A stretch of DNA of 49,976 nucleotides from an uncultured Paraprevotella sp. (GCA_900548345.1 URKA01000022.1:1-49976); one strand, 5' to 3'. Positions 8,621 through 17,015 are shown, counted from the stretch's first letter. Notes: generated by a model from the sequence alone, not told the origin. Translations and numbers: made by a program.

Positions 8621-8893
8621 CTGCGGAGTTGGACGATGGCACGCAGATGGACGCAGATGCTGCGGATGAACGCGGATTGTTCTTTTTCCTGCGGCAGACA
8701 ATTTTGTAGTACGTAGATATAGATTGAGCGGATTTACGTGGATTGATATTATAGTAAAGAATAATATAATCTGTGTAAATCCGCTCAATCTGCGTTCATC
8801 CGCGTGCCATTGTCCAACTCCGCATGGTAAGAGAACAATCTGCGGAAATCTGTAGCATCCGTGTTATCTGTGTGCCATCGTCCAATTCCGCAG
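8621..8893. repeat. Convergent intergenic palindromic repeat with three copies of one unit
   Basis: Fills the space between the converging fkp and rmlB genes. A perfect 17-bp inverted repeat pairs 8721-8737 with 8775-8791. Around it are three copies of a unit reading about GCGGAGTTGGACNATGGCAC: direct at 8621-8646, inverted at 8792-8823, and inverted again at 8868-8893. Short words such as gcggat and cgcag recur between them. It could act as a two-way transcription terminator. The composition resembles the gcggatttacg-type intergenic repeats common in Bacteroides genomes. Confidence 0.75.
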
Positions 8894-8901
8894 GGAGGAC
8901 A

Positions 8902-10023
8902 TTAGCGGTTCTTGTACATGCTTTCGTAATAGTTCTGGTAGTCTCCGCTCGTCACGTTGTCCATCCATTCCTGGTTGTCGAGATACCATTGCACGGTCTT
9001 CTCAATTCCCTCTTCGAACTGCAGGCTCGGTTCCCAGCCCAACTCGTTCTTCAGCTTGGTGGAGTCGATGGCATAGCGCAGGTCGTGTCCGGCACGGTCG
9101 GTCACGTAAGTAATCAGGTCGAGGTCTTCACCTTCTTTGCGGCCCAACAGCCTGTCTACCGTGTTGATGACCACCTTGATGATGTCGATGTTCTTCCATT
9201 CGTTGAAACCTCCGATGTTGTATGTGTCGGCTGTTTTTCCGTTGTGGAAGATGACATCAATGGCCCTTGCATGGTCTACCACATAGAGCCAGTCGCGTAC
9301 GTTTTCCCCTTTGCCGTATACGGGTAGGGGTTTGCGGTGGCGGATGTTGTTGATGAAGAGCGGAATCAGCTTTTCAGGGAACTGGTAAGGACCGTAGTTG
9401 TTGGAACAGTTCGTCACGACAGTAGGCATGCCGTATGTGTCGTGGAAAGCCCTTACGAAGTGGTCGCTGCTGGCTTTCGACGCGGAATAAGGCGAGTGGG
9501 GATTGTACTTTGTGGTTTCCTTGAAGAACTCGTCGCCATATACCTCATGCGCGCTGATGTCGGAGTGCATTCCTTCGGGATGCGTCAGTTCGAGTGCACC
9601 GTAAACCTCATCGGTAGAAATATGGTAGAAACGTTTGCCTTCATATTTCTCCGGCAACGACTCCCAATATATCTTGGCGGCCTGCAGCAACGAGAGCGTT
9701 CCCATTACGTTGGTGCGCGCAAAGGTAAACGGGTCCTTGATGCTACGGTCTACGTGGCTTTCGGCAGCCAGATGGATGATGCCGTCCACGTTATATTGGG
9801 CCATCAGCCCGGAAATGCAGTCGAAATCGCAAATGTCAGCCTTTACGAAAGTATAGTTAGGCTGGCTTTCAATATCCTTCAAGTTGGCCAGATTGCCCGC
9901 ATACGTGAGTTTGTCCAGATTGATGATATGGTATTCAGGATATTTGTTGACGAAAAGACGTACCACATGGCTGCCGATGAATCCGGCTCCGCCGGTAATG
10001 ATGATGTTTCTTTTAAATTCCAT
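8902..10023 (-). CDS. rfbB: dTDP-glucose 4,6-dehydratase
   Basis: 373-residue RmlB, the second step of dTDP-L-rhamnose synthesis (dTDP-glucose to the 4-keto-6-deoxy sugar). Seen: GGAGFIG at residues 11-17, the STDEVYG catalytic stretch (T137, D138, E139), and Y179/K183 in YSASK. Final gene of a two-gene unit: rfbC stops 35 nt before it. The glucose-1-phosphate thymidylyltransferase (rmlA) and the final reductase (rmlD) are absent here, so they must be elsewhere for the pathway to be complete, or the keto-sugar feeds another product. Confidence 0.95.
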   Translation of the reverse strand: MEFKRNIIITGGAGFIGSHVVRLFVNKYPEYHIINLDKLTYAGNLANLKDIESQPNYTFVKADICDFDCISGLMAQYNVDGIIHLAAESHVDRSIKDPFTFARTNVMGTLSLLQAAKIYWESLPEKYEGKRFYHISTDEVYGALELTHPEGMHSDISAHEVYGDEFFKETTKYNPHSPYSASKASSDHFVRAFHDTYGMPTVVTNCSNNYGPYQFPEKLIPLFINNIRHRKPLPVYGKGENVRDWLYVVDHARAIDVIFHNGKTADTYNIGGFNEWKNIDIIKVVINTVDRLLGRKEGEDLDLITYVTDRAGHDLRYAIDSTKLKNELGWEPSLQFEEGIEKTVQWYLDNQEWMDNVTSGDYQNYYESMYKNR

Positions 10024-10058
10024 AGTCTGATAATAAACGGATAAGAAAAAATAAAGTC

Positions 10059-10631
10059 TTATTGATAAAGGTCCTCATGACTGTCGAACAGCCATTCTGC
10101 ATCCTTCAGGCGCGGATGATGCCGGTCTTTTTCCGAAAGGATGATGCTTTCAGACGGAAGCCTCCAGTCAATGCCCAAATCCGGGTCGTCCCAGGCCAAG
10201 GCACCTTCATGTTGCGGGGCATAAAAGTTGTCGCATTTATATTGGAATATCACTTCCGGAGTGAGCACGCTGAAACCGTGGGCGAATCCTCTTGGAATGA
10301 AGAACTGCCGGTGGTTGTCTTCGGTAAGTTCCACAGCCACGTGCTTGCCGAACGTGGGGGAACCCTTCCTGATGTCTACCGCCACGTCGAGAACGGCTCC
10401 TTTGATAACCCTCACCAGTTTGCTTTGGGCGAAAGGCGGTTTCTGGAAATGCAGTCCGCGAAGTACGCCATAGCTGCTCTTGCTTTCGTTGTCCTGTACA
10501 AAGTGCACGGTACGCACCTGCTGTTCGAAGTCACGTTGCGAGAAGGATTCAAAAAAATATCCCCGTTCATCGTTGAACAAGCGCGGCTCGATGATGACCA
10601 CGCCGTCGATAGCTGTTTTTATTACTTCCAT
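10059..10631 (-). CDS. rfbC: dTDP-4-dehydrorhamnose 3,5-epimerase
   Basis: 190-residue RmlC cupin enzyme, third step of dTDP-L-rhamnose synthesis. Seen: LRGLHFQ with catalytic H61, K71 for substrate binding, IPRGFAHGF (residues 112-120), and a candidate catalytic tyrosine Y131. Length is standard. It is the first gene of the rfbC-rfbB unit; the region upstream is non-coding and leads to a divergent MATE transporter, so rmlA does not precede it as it often does in Bacteroides. Confidence 0.94.
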   Translation of the reverse strand: MEVIKTAIDGVVIIEPRLFNDERGYFFESFSQRDFEQQVRTVHFVQDNESKSSYGVLRGLHFQKPPFAQSKLVRVIKGAVLDVAVDIRKGSPTFGKHVAVELTEDNHRQFFIPRGFAHGFSVLTPEVIFQYKCDNFYAPQHEGALAWDDPDLGIDWRLPSESIILSEKDRHHPRLKDAEWLFDSHEDLYQ

Positions 10632-10659
10632 ATTGAATATACTATCATGATATGTTCTG

Positions 10660-10667
10660 CAAATTTA
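10660..10667 (-). promoter_or_regulatory. Candidate -7 box of rfbC
   Basis: On minus this reads TAAATTTG, fitting TAnnTTTG, about 29 nt before the rfbC start. The -33 region is not recognisable, so this is only a candidate. Confidence 0.4.
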
Positions 10668-10800
10668 GATATAAAATCTGATTTATATGACAGTGTGATA
10701 AGAAAATATCACGTCTTTTTCACTGTCTTTGTGGTGTGTGCCGGCTTTTATGCGTTGATAAAGGCTTTTATTTGCCCTTTCATCAATTCTCCTTATGGTT

Positions 10801-10830
10801 TTTGTATTCCATTAAATTGTCTTATCTTTG
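10801..10830 (+). promoter_or_regulatory. Promoter of the MATE transporter gene
   Basis: TTTG at 10801-10804, an 18-bp gap and TATCTTTG at 10823-10830. The ATG is at 10960, so the leader would be about 120 nt, long for this window, and it contains two hairpins. Confidence 0.55.
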
Positions 10831-10860
10831 TGCCGGAAAAACAAAAAGGAGTTTTGTAAT

Positions 10861-10931
10861 CCTCATCGGAGGGCAGAGATATAGGATGCCGGACAAGATG
10901 ACTGGGTAAAACCAATCAGCTTGTCCGGCAT
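10861..10931 (+). promoter_or_regulatory. Structured 5' leader with terminator-like hairpin
   Basis: Between promoter and start of the MATE gene lie a small hairpin CCTC-atcg-GAGG (10861-10872) and a strong one: a perfect 12-bp stem ATGCCGGACAAG (10886-10897) with its complement at 10920-10931, extended inward by a further 7 pairs with one mismatch. A TTTTCTT run follows directly. This is the form of a Rho-independent terminator placed before the gene, hence an attenuator or an unrecognised riboswitch expression platform. It matches no riboswitch consensus I can recall. Confidence 0.5.
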
Positions 10932-10959
10932 TTTCTTGTAGAATCGAGAAATGTAGAAT

Positions 10960-12315
10960 ATGGAAAGAGATGCTATTGATTTAGGAAATGTAAATGTGTT
11001 TAGGCTATTTAACAGATACTTCGTTCCTACATTGCTGGGGATGCTTTGCATGTCTGCGGTAACAGCCATTGACGGTATCTTCGTGGGGCATGGCGTAGGA
11101 AGCGACGGCATTGCAGCCATCAACATCTGTATTCCGTTATTGATGTTCTTCACGGGGGTGGGACTGATGCTCGGTGCCGGATGCTCCGTGGTTGCGTCCA
11201 TACACATGTCACGAGGAAAAGGAATAGTGGCGAGGATGAATGTAACGCAGGCCTTGCTGTTTGCCACGATGGTCACGCTGGTGCCATCAATCATCATCCT
11301 GCGGTTTCCCGATGCTACGGGACGTCTGCTCGGTTCGTCTGAGCATCTGTTGCCATTTGTAAAGGACTATTTGTGGTGGTTCGTGCCTTCGCTGCTGTTC
11401 CAGATATGGGTTTCCATTGCGCTTTTCATTATTCGGCTGGATGGTGCGCCCCGGCTGGCGATGTGGTGTAATATCATTCCGGCAGCCGTCAATATCGTGC
11501 TGGACTGGTTGTTCGTATTTCCATTGGGATTAGGGGTGACAGGTGCTGCGGCAGCTACGACAATAAGTCTGGTTGTCGGAGGTTGCATCAGTAGTGGTTA
11601 TCTGCTCTTTCGTGCCAGACATCTGCGGCCTGTCATGCCCAAATGGAGTCGTAAAAGTTTGCGCCTGTCGTTGCGCAACATCGGATACCAGTGCCGCATC
11701 GGTTCATCGGCGTTGCTGGGAGAGAGTACTATGGCTATATTGATGTTCGTTGGCAATCAAGTGTTCATGCGCTATCTGGGCGATGACGGCGTAGGTGCGT
11801 TCGGTATCACATGTTACTATACTCCTTTCGTTTTCATGGTCGGCAATGCCATCGCACAGTCAGCACAGCCTATTATCAGTTATAACTTCGGTGTCGGGCT
11901 GCATAATCGTGTGGCGGCGACAGAGCGTATCGCCCTGTTCACGGCCATGGCATGCGGAGCGGTGGTTACATTGCTTTTTACATACAGCCCGCAATATCTG
12001 GTTGGTCTGTTCATTGATACAGCGGTTCCTGCTGCACAAATCGCTATCAACGGGTTTCCGCTTTTCTCAACTGCGTTTGTCTTCTTTATTCTGAATCTGA
12101 CCGCCGTGGGATACTATCAAAGCGTAGAGCGCATCCAACCGGCCACTGCTTTTGCCTTGCTGCGCGGTATGCTCTTCCTCATACCGAGTTTTATATTACT
12201 ACCCAAAGTATTGGGTATTGAAGGAATTTGGTTGGCCCTTGCACTTTCAGAGGCTGCAACTACGGTATGTATCATCGTATTTTATCTTTATCAAAGAAAG
12301 ACGGAACAGAGATGA
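10960..12315 (+). CDS. MATE family efflux transporter
   Basis: 451-residue inner-membrane protein with about 12 hydrophobic helices in two similar halves, typical of the MATE (NorM/DinF-like) family that exports cationic compounds using Na+ or H+ gradients. The N-terminal half contains FVPTLLGMLCMSAVTAIDG and the loop IFVGHGVGSDGIAAINI, as in family members. The substrate cannot be told from sequence. It has its own promoter and a hairpin leader. Its last 25 nt overlap the 3' end of the converging metal ATPase gene. Confidence 0.88.
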   Translation: MERDAIDLGNVNVFRLFNRYFVPTLLGMLCMSAVTAIDGIFVGHGVGSDGIAAINICIPLLMFFTGVGLMLGAGCSVVASIHMSRGKGIVARMNVTQALLFATMVTLVPSIIILRFPDATGRLLGSSEHLLPFVKDYLWWFVPSLLFQIWVSIALFIIRLDGAPRLAMWCNIIPAAVNIVLDWLFVFPLGLGVTGAAAATTISLVVGGCISSGYLLFRARHLRPVMPKWSRKSLRLSLRNIGYQCRIGSSALLGESTMAILMFVGNQVFMRYLGDDGVGAFGITCYYTPFVFMVGNAIAQSAQPIISYNFGVGLHNRVAATERIALFTAMACGAVVTLLFTYSPQYLVGLFIDTAVPAAQIAINGFPLFSTAFVFFILNLTAVGYYQSVERIQPATAFALLRGMLFLIPSFILLPKVLGIEGIWLALALSEAATTVCIIVFYLYQRKTEQR

Positions 12316-14222
12316 CTCTTACTTACATACATGGCACGGATAGCATTCAGGACGGCAAGAATCATCACGCCCACATCCGCGAAAATGGCAAGCCACATAT
12401 TTACGATGCCGAATATTCCCAATATAAGGCAGATACCTTTTATACCTAATGCCATGATGATATTTTCCCAGACGATATGAAGGCATCTGCGTGATATGCG
12501 TATCGCCTTGCCGATTTTCATCGGGTCATCGTCCATAAGTACGACATCTGCAGCTTCAATGGCAGCGTCACTTCCCATCGCTCCCATTGCTATACCGAGG
12601 TCGGCACGCGACAGCACAGGTGCATCGTTGATGCCGTCACCGACAAAAGCCACCTTGGCATCTCCTTTGGAAGATTTAAGAATCCGCTCAAGTTGTGATA
12701 CTTTGTCAGCAGGAAGAAGCTCGCTATAAACCTTGTCAATCCCTAAAGAGGCGGCAATCTGATTGGCGACAGCTTTTGTATCGCCTGTAAGCATCACTGT
12801 CTGATTGACACCTGATTTCCGTAGGTCTGCAATTGCTTCAGCCGACGTGGGTTTTATCACATCCCCCAATATGATATGACCGGCATAATGTCCATCAATC
12901 GCTACATGGACAATTGTACCGGCAGCCTTGCAATGACATGGAGTAAGACCCAATTCCATCATCAACTTCTCATTCCCTGCGGCAACTGGTTTTTCGTCAA
13001 CAATAGCGACTATTCCCTTGCCGCTTATCTCTTTGAGGTCTTTAATACGGTTACGGTCTATTTCATGTCCATAGGCCTTTTGTAACGATTTCCCAATAGG
13101 ATGCGAGGATGACGATTCGACAATGGCAGCATATTCAAGCAGTTGCGTTTCATGCTCCGTAATATTCCGGTCTTCGTGGTCGTGATAAGCGTTTACTTCA
13201 AATACCCCCTTGGTAAGGGTGCCTGTCTTGTCAAACACAACGGTCTTGACCTTTGACAAAGTCTCCAGAACATTAGCCCCTTTAACCAATACACCATTGC
13301 GGCTTGCGCCTCCAATACCTGCGAAGAAGGAAAGGGGGATACTGACGACCAACGCACACGGACAACTGATAACAAGGAATACGAGGGCACGATAAACCCA
13401 TGTTTCAAAGGTGAAGAAACTTAGTGGCGCGCCGTTGAAAAGGATGAGGAACAAAGGCGGAAGGAGTGCAAGGGCCAAAGCACCGTAACATACAGCCGGG
13501 GTATATATGCGGGCGAACTTCGCAATGAAATGCTCTGATTTCGATTTTCTTGATGCGGAATCCTCTACAAGCTCCAGAATCTTTGATACGGTTGAGTCGC
13601 CGAAATATTTGGTTGTCTTAACTTTTAATAAGCCTGACATGTTGATGCTTCCGCTGATAATCTCGTCTCCTGAGTGTACTTCACGCGGGAGCGATTCTCC
13701 TGTCAGAGCCGATGTATTGAGGGAAGACTCTCCCGAAAGTATTATCCCATCAATAGGGACGCGCTCGCCCGGCTGTATGATAATGGTCTGGCCAATCGCC
13801 ACATCATCGGGGTCAACCTTGACTGTCTTTCCATCTATTTCGATATTTGCATAATCCGGTCGGATATCCATTAACGCAGCAATACTTCTGCGGCTCTTGC
13901 CGATGGCATAACCCTGAAAGAATTCGCCTATCTGATAAAAAAGCATTACGGCTATGGCTTCAAGATAATCGCCGCTCTTTTCATATAGAGCAAGAAGAAA
14001 GGCTCCGATAGTTGCCACCGTCATAAGGAAATTCTCGTCAAACATCCTGCCGTGGATTACGCCCAACCAGGCTTTTCTCAATATGTCATAACCAATAATA
14101 AGGTAAGCGACAAGATACAGAACCAGCCTTGTCCACCCGGTAACATCAATAAATAGCAATCCGACAGTCATCATTAGGGTGATGATAATCCTTGTGAGCA
14201 TATTGCGTTGTTTTCTGTTCAT
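12291..14222 (-). CDS. Heavy-metal P1B-type ATPase (Zn/Cd/Pb export type)
   Basis: 643-residue metal-pumping P-type ATPase. Seen: actuator TGES (174-177), membrane CPC (287-289), phosphorylation site DKTGT with D331, the nucleotide-site HP pair (374-375), and GDGIND (528-533). In the last helix pair, ADVGVMILAVLNAIR carries D617, typical of the Zn/Cd/Pb (ZntA/CadA, P1B-2) class rather than copper pumps. It has no N-terminal HMA domain; that domain is encoded separately 69 nt upstream. The C-terminus overlaps the converging MATE gene by 25 nt. Probably controlled by the palindromes at 14562-14611. Confidence 0.92.
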   Translation of the reverse strand: MNRKQRNMLTRIIITLMMTVGLLFIDVTGWTRLVLYLVAYLIIGYDILRKAWLGVIHGRMFDENFLMTVATIGAFLLALYEKSGDYLEAIAVMLFYQIGEFFQGYAIGKSRRSIAALMDIRPDYANIEIDGKTVKVDPDDVAIGQTIIIQPGERVPIDGIILSGESSLNTSALTGESLPREVHSGDEIISGSINMSGLLKVKTTKYFGDSTVSKILELVEDSASRKSKSEHFIAKFARIYTPAVCYGALALALLPPLFLILFNGAPLSFFTFETWVYRALVFLVISCPCALVVSIPLSFFAGIGGASRNGVLVKGANVLETLSKVKTVVFDKTGTLTKGVFEVNAYHDHEDRNITEHETQLLEYAAIVESSSSHPIGKSLQKAYGHEIDRNRIKDLKEISGKGIVAIVDEKPVAAGNEKLMMELGLTPCHCKAAGTIVHVAIDGHYAGHIILGDVIKPTSAEAIADLRKSGVNQTVMLTGDTKAVANQIAASLGIDKVYSELLPADKVSQLERILKSSKGDAKVAFVGDGINDAPVLSRADLGIAMGAMGSDAAIEAADVVLMDDDPMKIGKAIRISRRCLHIVWENIIMALGIKGICLILGIFGIVNMWLAIFADVGVMILAVLNAIRAMYVSKSHLCSVFL

Positions 14223-14291
14223 TGTCTTTATGATTTAATGGCGACAGTCCAACCTTAAAGAACGGACTGTATTTTGTTTTGGGTATCTGAA

Positions 14292-14507
14292 TTAGAGTAT
14301 CTCGAAGTCGGGTTCAATCTTTTTAGCAACCTTCAGTACATTGGACATTATCTCATCGGGATTTGTTCCATCTTCAAAAGACACTTTCATCTTCTGGGTC
14401 ATAAAAGAGATTGATAAGTCTTTCACTCCAGCCACTTTTCGGGCTGCGTCTTCCACGAGGTTGGCGCAGTTGGCGCAATCGACCTCAATTTTAAAGATTT
14501 TGCTCAT
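14292..14507 (-). CDS. Stand-alone HMA metal-binding domain protein
   Basis: 71-residue single heavy-metal-associated domain, likely delivering or sensing the metal handled by the ATPase encoded next to it. The metal site is CANC (C14 and C17, in VDCANCANLVEDAA) rather than the common GMTCxxC. The pattern VAGVKDLSISFMTQKMKVSFED follows the usual ferredoxin-like fold. Its own gene instead of fusion to the pump is a known Bacteroidetes arrangement. First gene of the unit; the promoter and operator lie just upstream. Confidence 0.88.
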   Translation of the reverse strand: MSKIFKIEVDCANCANLVEDAARKVAGVKDLSISFMTQKMKVSFEDGTNPDEIMSNVLKVAKKIEPDFEIL

Positions 14508-14542
14508 TATATTTTGTTTTAAGCAGTTTGATTTCTATATGG

Positions 14543-14550
14543 CAAAGTTA
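14543..14550 (-). promoter_or_regulatory. -7 box of the metal ATPase operon
   Basis: On minus this is TAACTTTG (TAnnTTTG), about 36 nt before the HMA gene start. The -33 position falls inside the double palindrome at 14562-14611, so a protein bound there would block or reshape polymerase binding. Confidence 0.55.
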
Positions 14551-14561
14551 CAAGATATTTT

Positions 14562-14611
14562 ATGCAACCTGTTTGCAAACTTCGTCTATGTAGTTTGCAA
14601 ACAGGTCGCAT
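14562..14611. promoter_or_regulatory. Double GTTTGCAAAC operator of the metal ATPase operon
   Basis: The 10-base palindrome GTTTGCAAAC occurs twice (14571-14580 and 14593-14602), centres 22 bp apart, that is two helical turns. They are embedded in a larger inverted repeat: ATGC-a-ACCTGTTTGCAAAC (14562-14580) pairs with 14593-14611, one mismatch. Placement over the -33 region suggests a metal-responsive repressor site. No regulator gene is adjacent, so its identity is unknown. Confidence 0.6.
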
Positions 14612-14959
14612 CCCTTTCTGTCTGCCTTTTATTTTACACTGAAACAAAAGGACGAAATTTGATAAAAAGAATATATGATTATTGTGATTGTAGGATGGCG
14701 TGTGCCGTTATGTGGGTGATTGGGTTATAGAATTCGGCTTCCACATGGAGTTGTTTCTTCCTGTTGATAGCGAAGTATTCAATTTTCCATGTGGGGCAGT
14801 CAACTTTGTAAAGCAGAGTCCGTCTCTCCGATAGAGATAGAGCGATGGTTAGTTGTGAAACAGGCAGTCAGTGAGGTGGTTAATGAATGGTATTAGAGTG
14901 CCGGCTATTTTGTTGGTCTGTGTTTGCATATTTTGTTTGAAGATATAAAAACGATTGAT
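14612..14959. other. Intergenic region before the fimbria operon
   Basis: 348 nt without a supported gene. It holds a 9-bp inverted repeat (CCACATGGA at 14741-14749 with its complement at 14786-14794, 36 nt apart) and, on minus, an open frame of about 62 codons without a start codon (about 14692-14880), which I do not call a gene. I see no exact TAnnTTTG box for the fimbria operon; TATTTTG near 14929-14935 is one base short. Confidence 0.5.
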
Positions 14960-15556
14960 ATGAAATGGCGAGTTCCTTTAAAGCGGGTGTTGACGTGGGC
15001 CGTGATATTTCTTATTTGTCCTTTATTACATGCCCAACGTGTGTCCGTTAAGAGTAATATTCTTTCCGATGCTTTTTTGAACCCCAATGCGGGTGTCGGG
15101 TTCGGGCTTGCACCAAAATGGACGCTTGATTTGTCCGGGGGGCTCAACCTGTGGACCTTGTCCCATGACCGCCGTTGGAAGCATTGGGTGGTTCGCCCCG
15201 AAGCCCGTTATTGGTTCTGCGACCGTTTTTCAGGTCATTTTTTTGGTGTACACTTGCACGGTGGGCAATACAACGTTGGCGGGATAGATTGCGGCTTGCG
15301 TTTACCGGGAAGCGACATGCGCAAGTTGAAGGACGCCCGTTACCAGGGATGGTTCGTCGGTTGCGGTGTGGCGTACGGTTATGCGTGGATATTGGGCCGT
15401 CACTGGAATATTGAGGCCGAGATCGGTCTGGGCTACTCCTATACCCGCTACGACAAGTATCCCTGCGCACAGTGCGGCACGAGACTTGAGACGGACAAGC
15501 CCCATCACTATGTGGGGCCCACCAATGCAGCTCTCAACTTAGTATACCTGTTTTAA
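14960..15556 (+). CDS. DUF3575 domain-containing fimbria-locus protein
   Basis: 198-residue secreted protein. A signal peptide (about residues 1-23, ending LHAQ) is followed by the DUF3575 pattern SVKSNILSDAFLNPN and KWTLDLSGGLNLW, and the chain ends in NLVYLF, consistent with a small outer-membrane beta-barrel. DUF3575 genes lead many Mfa/Fim fimbria operons in Bacteroidales; the function is not established. The frame is open 12 codons upstream, but MKWRVPLKRVLTW starts the signal peptide. The next gene begins 6 nt after its stop. Confidence 0.82.
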   Translation: MKWRVPLKRVLTWAVIFLICPLLHAQRVSVKSNILSDAFLNPNAGVGFGLAPKWTLDLSGGLNLWTLSHDRRWKHWVVRPEARYWFCDRFSGHFFGVHLHGGQYNVGGIDCGLRLPGSDMRKLKDARYQGWFVGCGVAYGYAWILGRHWNIEAEIGLGYSYTRYDKYPCAQCGTRLETDKPHHYVGPTNAALNLVYLF

Positions 15557-15562
15557 ATCACG

Positions 15563-17002
15563 ATGAAGATGAAGAGAACGATATTCATTCTGGTATCCCT
15601 ACTGGGTATTGAAAGCGTGTCGGGTTCTGTTCCTCCGGAGGCGGGGGAAATAATCCCCGGCGTGTCCGTCAGCCGTTTTCGCATGGAGCGTGAGGGCAAA
15701 ACCCTTACCGTGGAGATGTCCGTAGACCTGACCGGTCTTGACGTGGAGTCCAACCGCGCCGTACTGCTCACGCCCCGTCTGGTTCATGGTGGCGATTCCC
15801 TTGACCTTCCTGCTGTGGGTATCTACGGCCGCCGTCGCTATTATTATTATGTACGCAACGGCATGGGTAGCATTTCCGGCACGGAGGAGACGACTTTCCG
15901 CGCCTCTGGAAAGCCTGATACAATTTCTTATAAAAGCTCCGTGGCTTATGCGGACTGGATGGACGGCGCCACGCTTAAGTTCCATCGCGACGACTGGGGG
16001 TGCTGCCATGAAATTCTGGCGGAATACGAGGGCCGTCTGGGACGTCACCGTGAGCCCTTCATGCCGGAACCTGTGTACGTGTGTCCCGCAGCCGAGGTGC
16101 GCAAGACCCGTTCGCTGTCCGGTTCGGCCTACATTGACTTCCCCGTGGACCAGACCGTGATATATCCTGAATACCGTCGCAATACGTCCGAGCTCGGCAA
16201 GATAGAGGCCACCATCGATTCCGTGCGCGGCGACCGTGACGTGTCCATCGTCTCCGTTCTCCTCAAGGGGTATGCCTCCCCAGAAAGTCCCTATGCGCAC
16301 AACCGCGACTTGGCCAAAGGGCGTACCGAGGCACTGAAGAGGCACATCTTGCAACTGTACGATTTCGCCGACAGCCTTATCGTCACAGATCACGAACCGG
16401 AAGATTGGGCGGGGCTGCGCCGTTATGTGGAGAATTCCAATATCAGCCATCGCGTGGAGATACTCGACTTGATAGACAGCGACATGGAGCCGGATGCGAA
16501 GGAGGCGCGCATCAGACACGCTTATCCGGAAGAATACCGTTTCCTGTTGCAACACTGCTACCCGGCGTTGCGCCATACGGATTACCTCATCAATTATACA
16601 ATACGCAGTTATACCGATGTGGATGAAATCCGACGCATGTTGAGGACCTCCCCCGGCAAGCTCAGTCTGAACGAGATATTCATGGCCGCCCGGACGATGC
16701 CCCCAGGCAGCGATGAATTCGCGGAGGCGTTCCGCATTGCCGCTGTTCTGTATCCGGACGATCCGACGGCCAATCTCAATGCGGCCAACGCCGCAATGGC
16801 CCGTGGCGAGCTACCCCTTGCCCGTCGGCATCTGGAGAAGTCGGGAGAGACGCCAGAGGCCGTGTATGCCCGCGGCGTATATGCAGCCCTGAGCGGAGAA
16901 TACGGCAAGGCAGAGCGGTACTTCACGGAAGCTGCGGGTAAGGGCCTGGACAAGGCGAAGGAGACTCTTGTCCGACTTCGCGAGGTGCTGTCGGAAGAAT
17001 AG
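15563..17002 (+). CDS. DUF3868 domain-containing protein with OmpA-like and TPR-like regions
   Basis: 479-residue secreted protein. After a signal peptide (about 1-20) comes the DUF3868 region to about residue 165. Next is an OmpA-like segment: SGSAYIDFPVDQTVIYPEYRR, then VLLKGYASPESPYAHN and LAKGRTEALKRHIL, which resemble the peptidoglycan-binding OmpA_C core. The C-terminal part (about 395-475) looks like tetratricopeptide helices (LYPDDPTANLNAANAAMARG). It may anchor the fimbrial apparatus to the cell wall; that is inference. Second gene of the operon, followed by a C7A8 tract and a 78-nt gap. Confidence 0.82.
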   Translation: MKMKRTIFILVSLLGIESVSGSVPPEAGEIIPGVSVSRFRMEREGKTLTVEMSVDLTGLDVESNRAVLLTPRLVHGGDSLDLPAVGIYGRRRYYYYVRNGMGSISGTEETTFRASGKPDTISYKSSVAYADWMDGATLKFHRDDWGCCHEILAEYEGRLGRHREPFMPEPVYVCPAAEVRKTRSLSGSAYIDFPVDQTVIYPEYRRNTSELGKIEATIDSVRGDRDVSIVSVLLKGYASPESPYAHNRDLAKGRTEALKRHILQLYDFADSLIVTDHEPEDWAGLRRYVENSNISHRVEILDLIDSDMEPDAKEARIRHAYPEEYRFLLQHCYPALRHTDYLINYTIRSYTDVDEIRRMLRTSPGKLSLNEIFMAARTMPPGSDEFAEAFRIAAVLYPDDPTANLNAANAAMARGELPLARRHLEKSGETPEAVYARGVYAALSGEYGKAERYFTEAAGKGLDKAKETLVRLREVLSEE

Positions 17003-17015
17003 GCGGACTGTGTGT

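Noticed and set aside
10861..10931. Known riboswitch (TPP, cobalamin, guanidine, preQ1) in the MATE leader
   Set aside because: None of the conserved motifs of these classes is seen; left as an unclassified structured leader.
14741..14794. 9-bp inverted repeats before the fimbria operon as an invertible promoter
   Set aside because: Arms are short, only 36 nt apart, and no TAnnTTTG box lies between them; known Bacteroides invertible promoters have longer arms and wider spacing.
14692..14880. About 62 codons open on minus, reading LLYKVDCPTWKIEYFAINRK in its middle
   Set aside because: No start codon after the upstream stop and no known family; could be a decayed gene but chance is not excluded.
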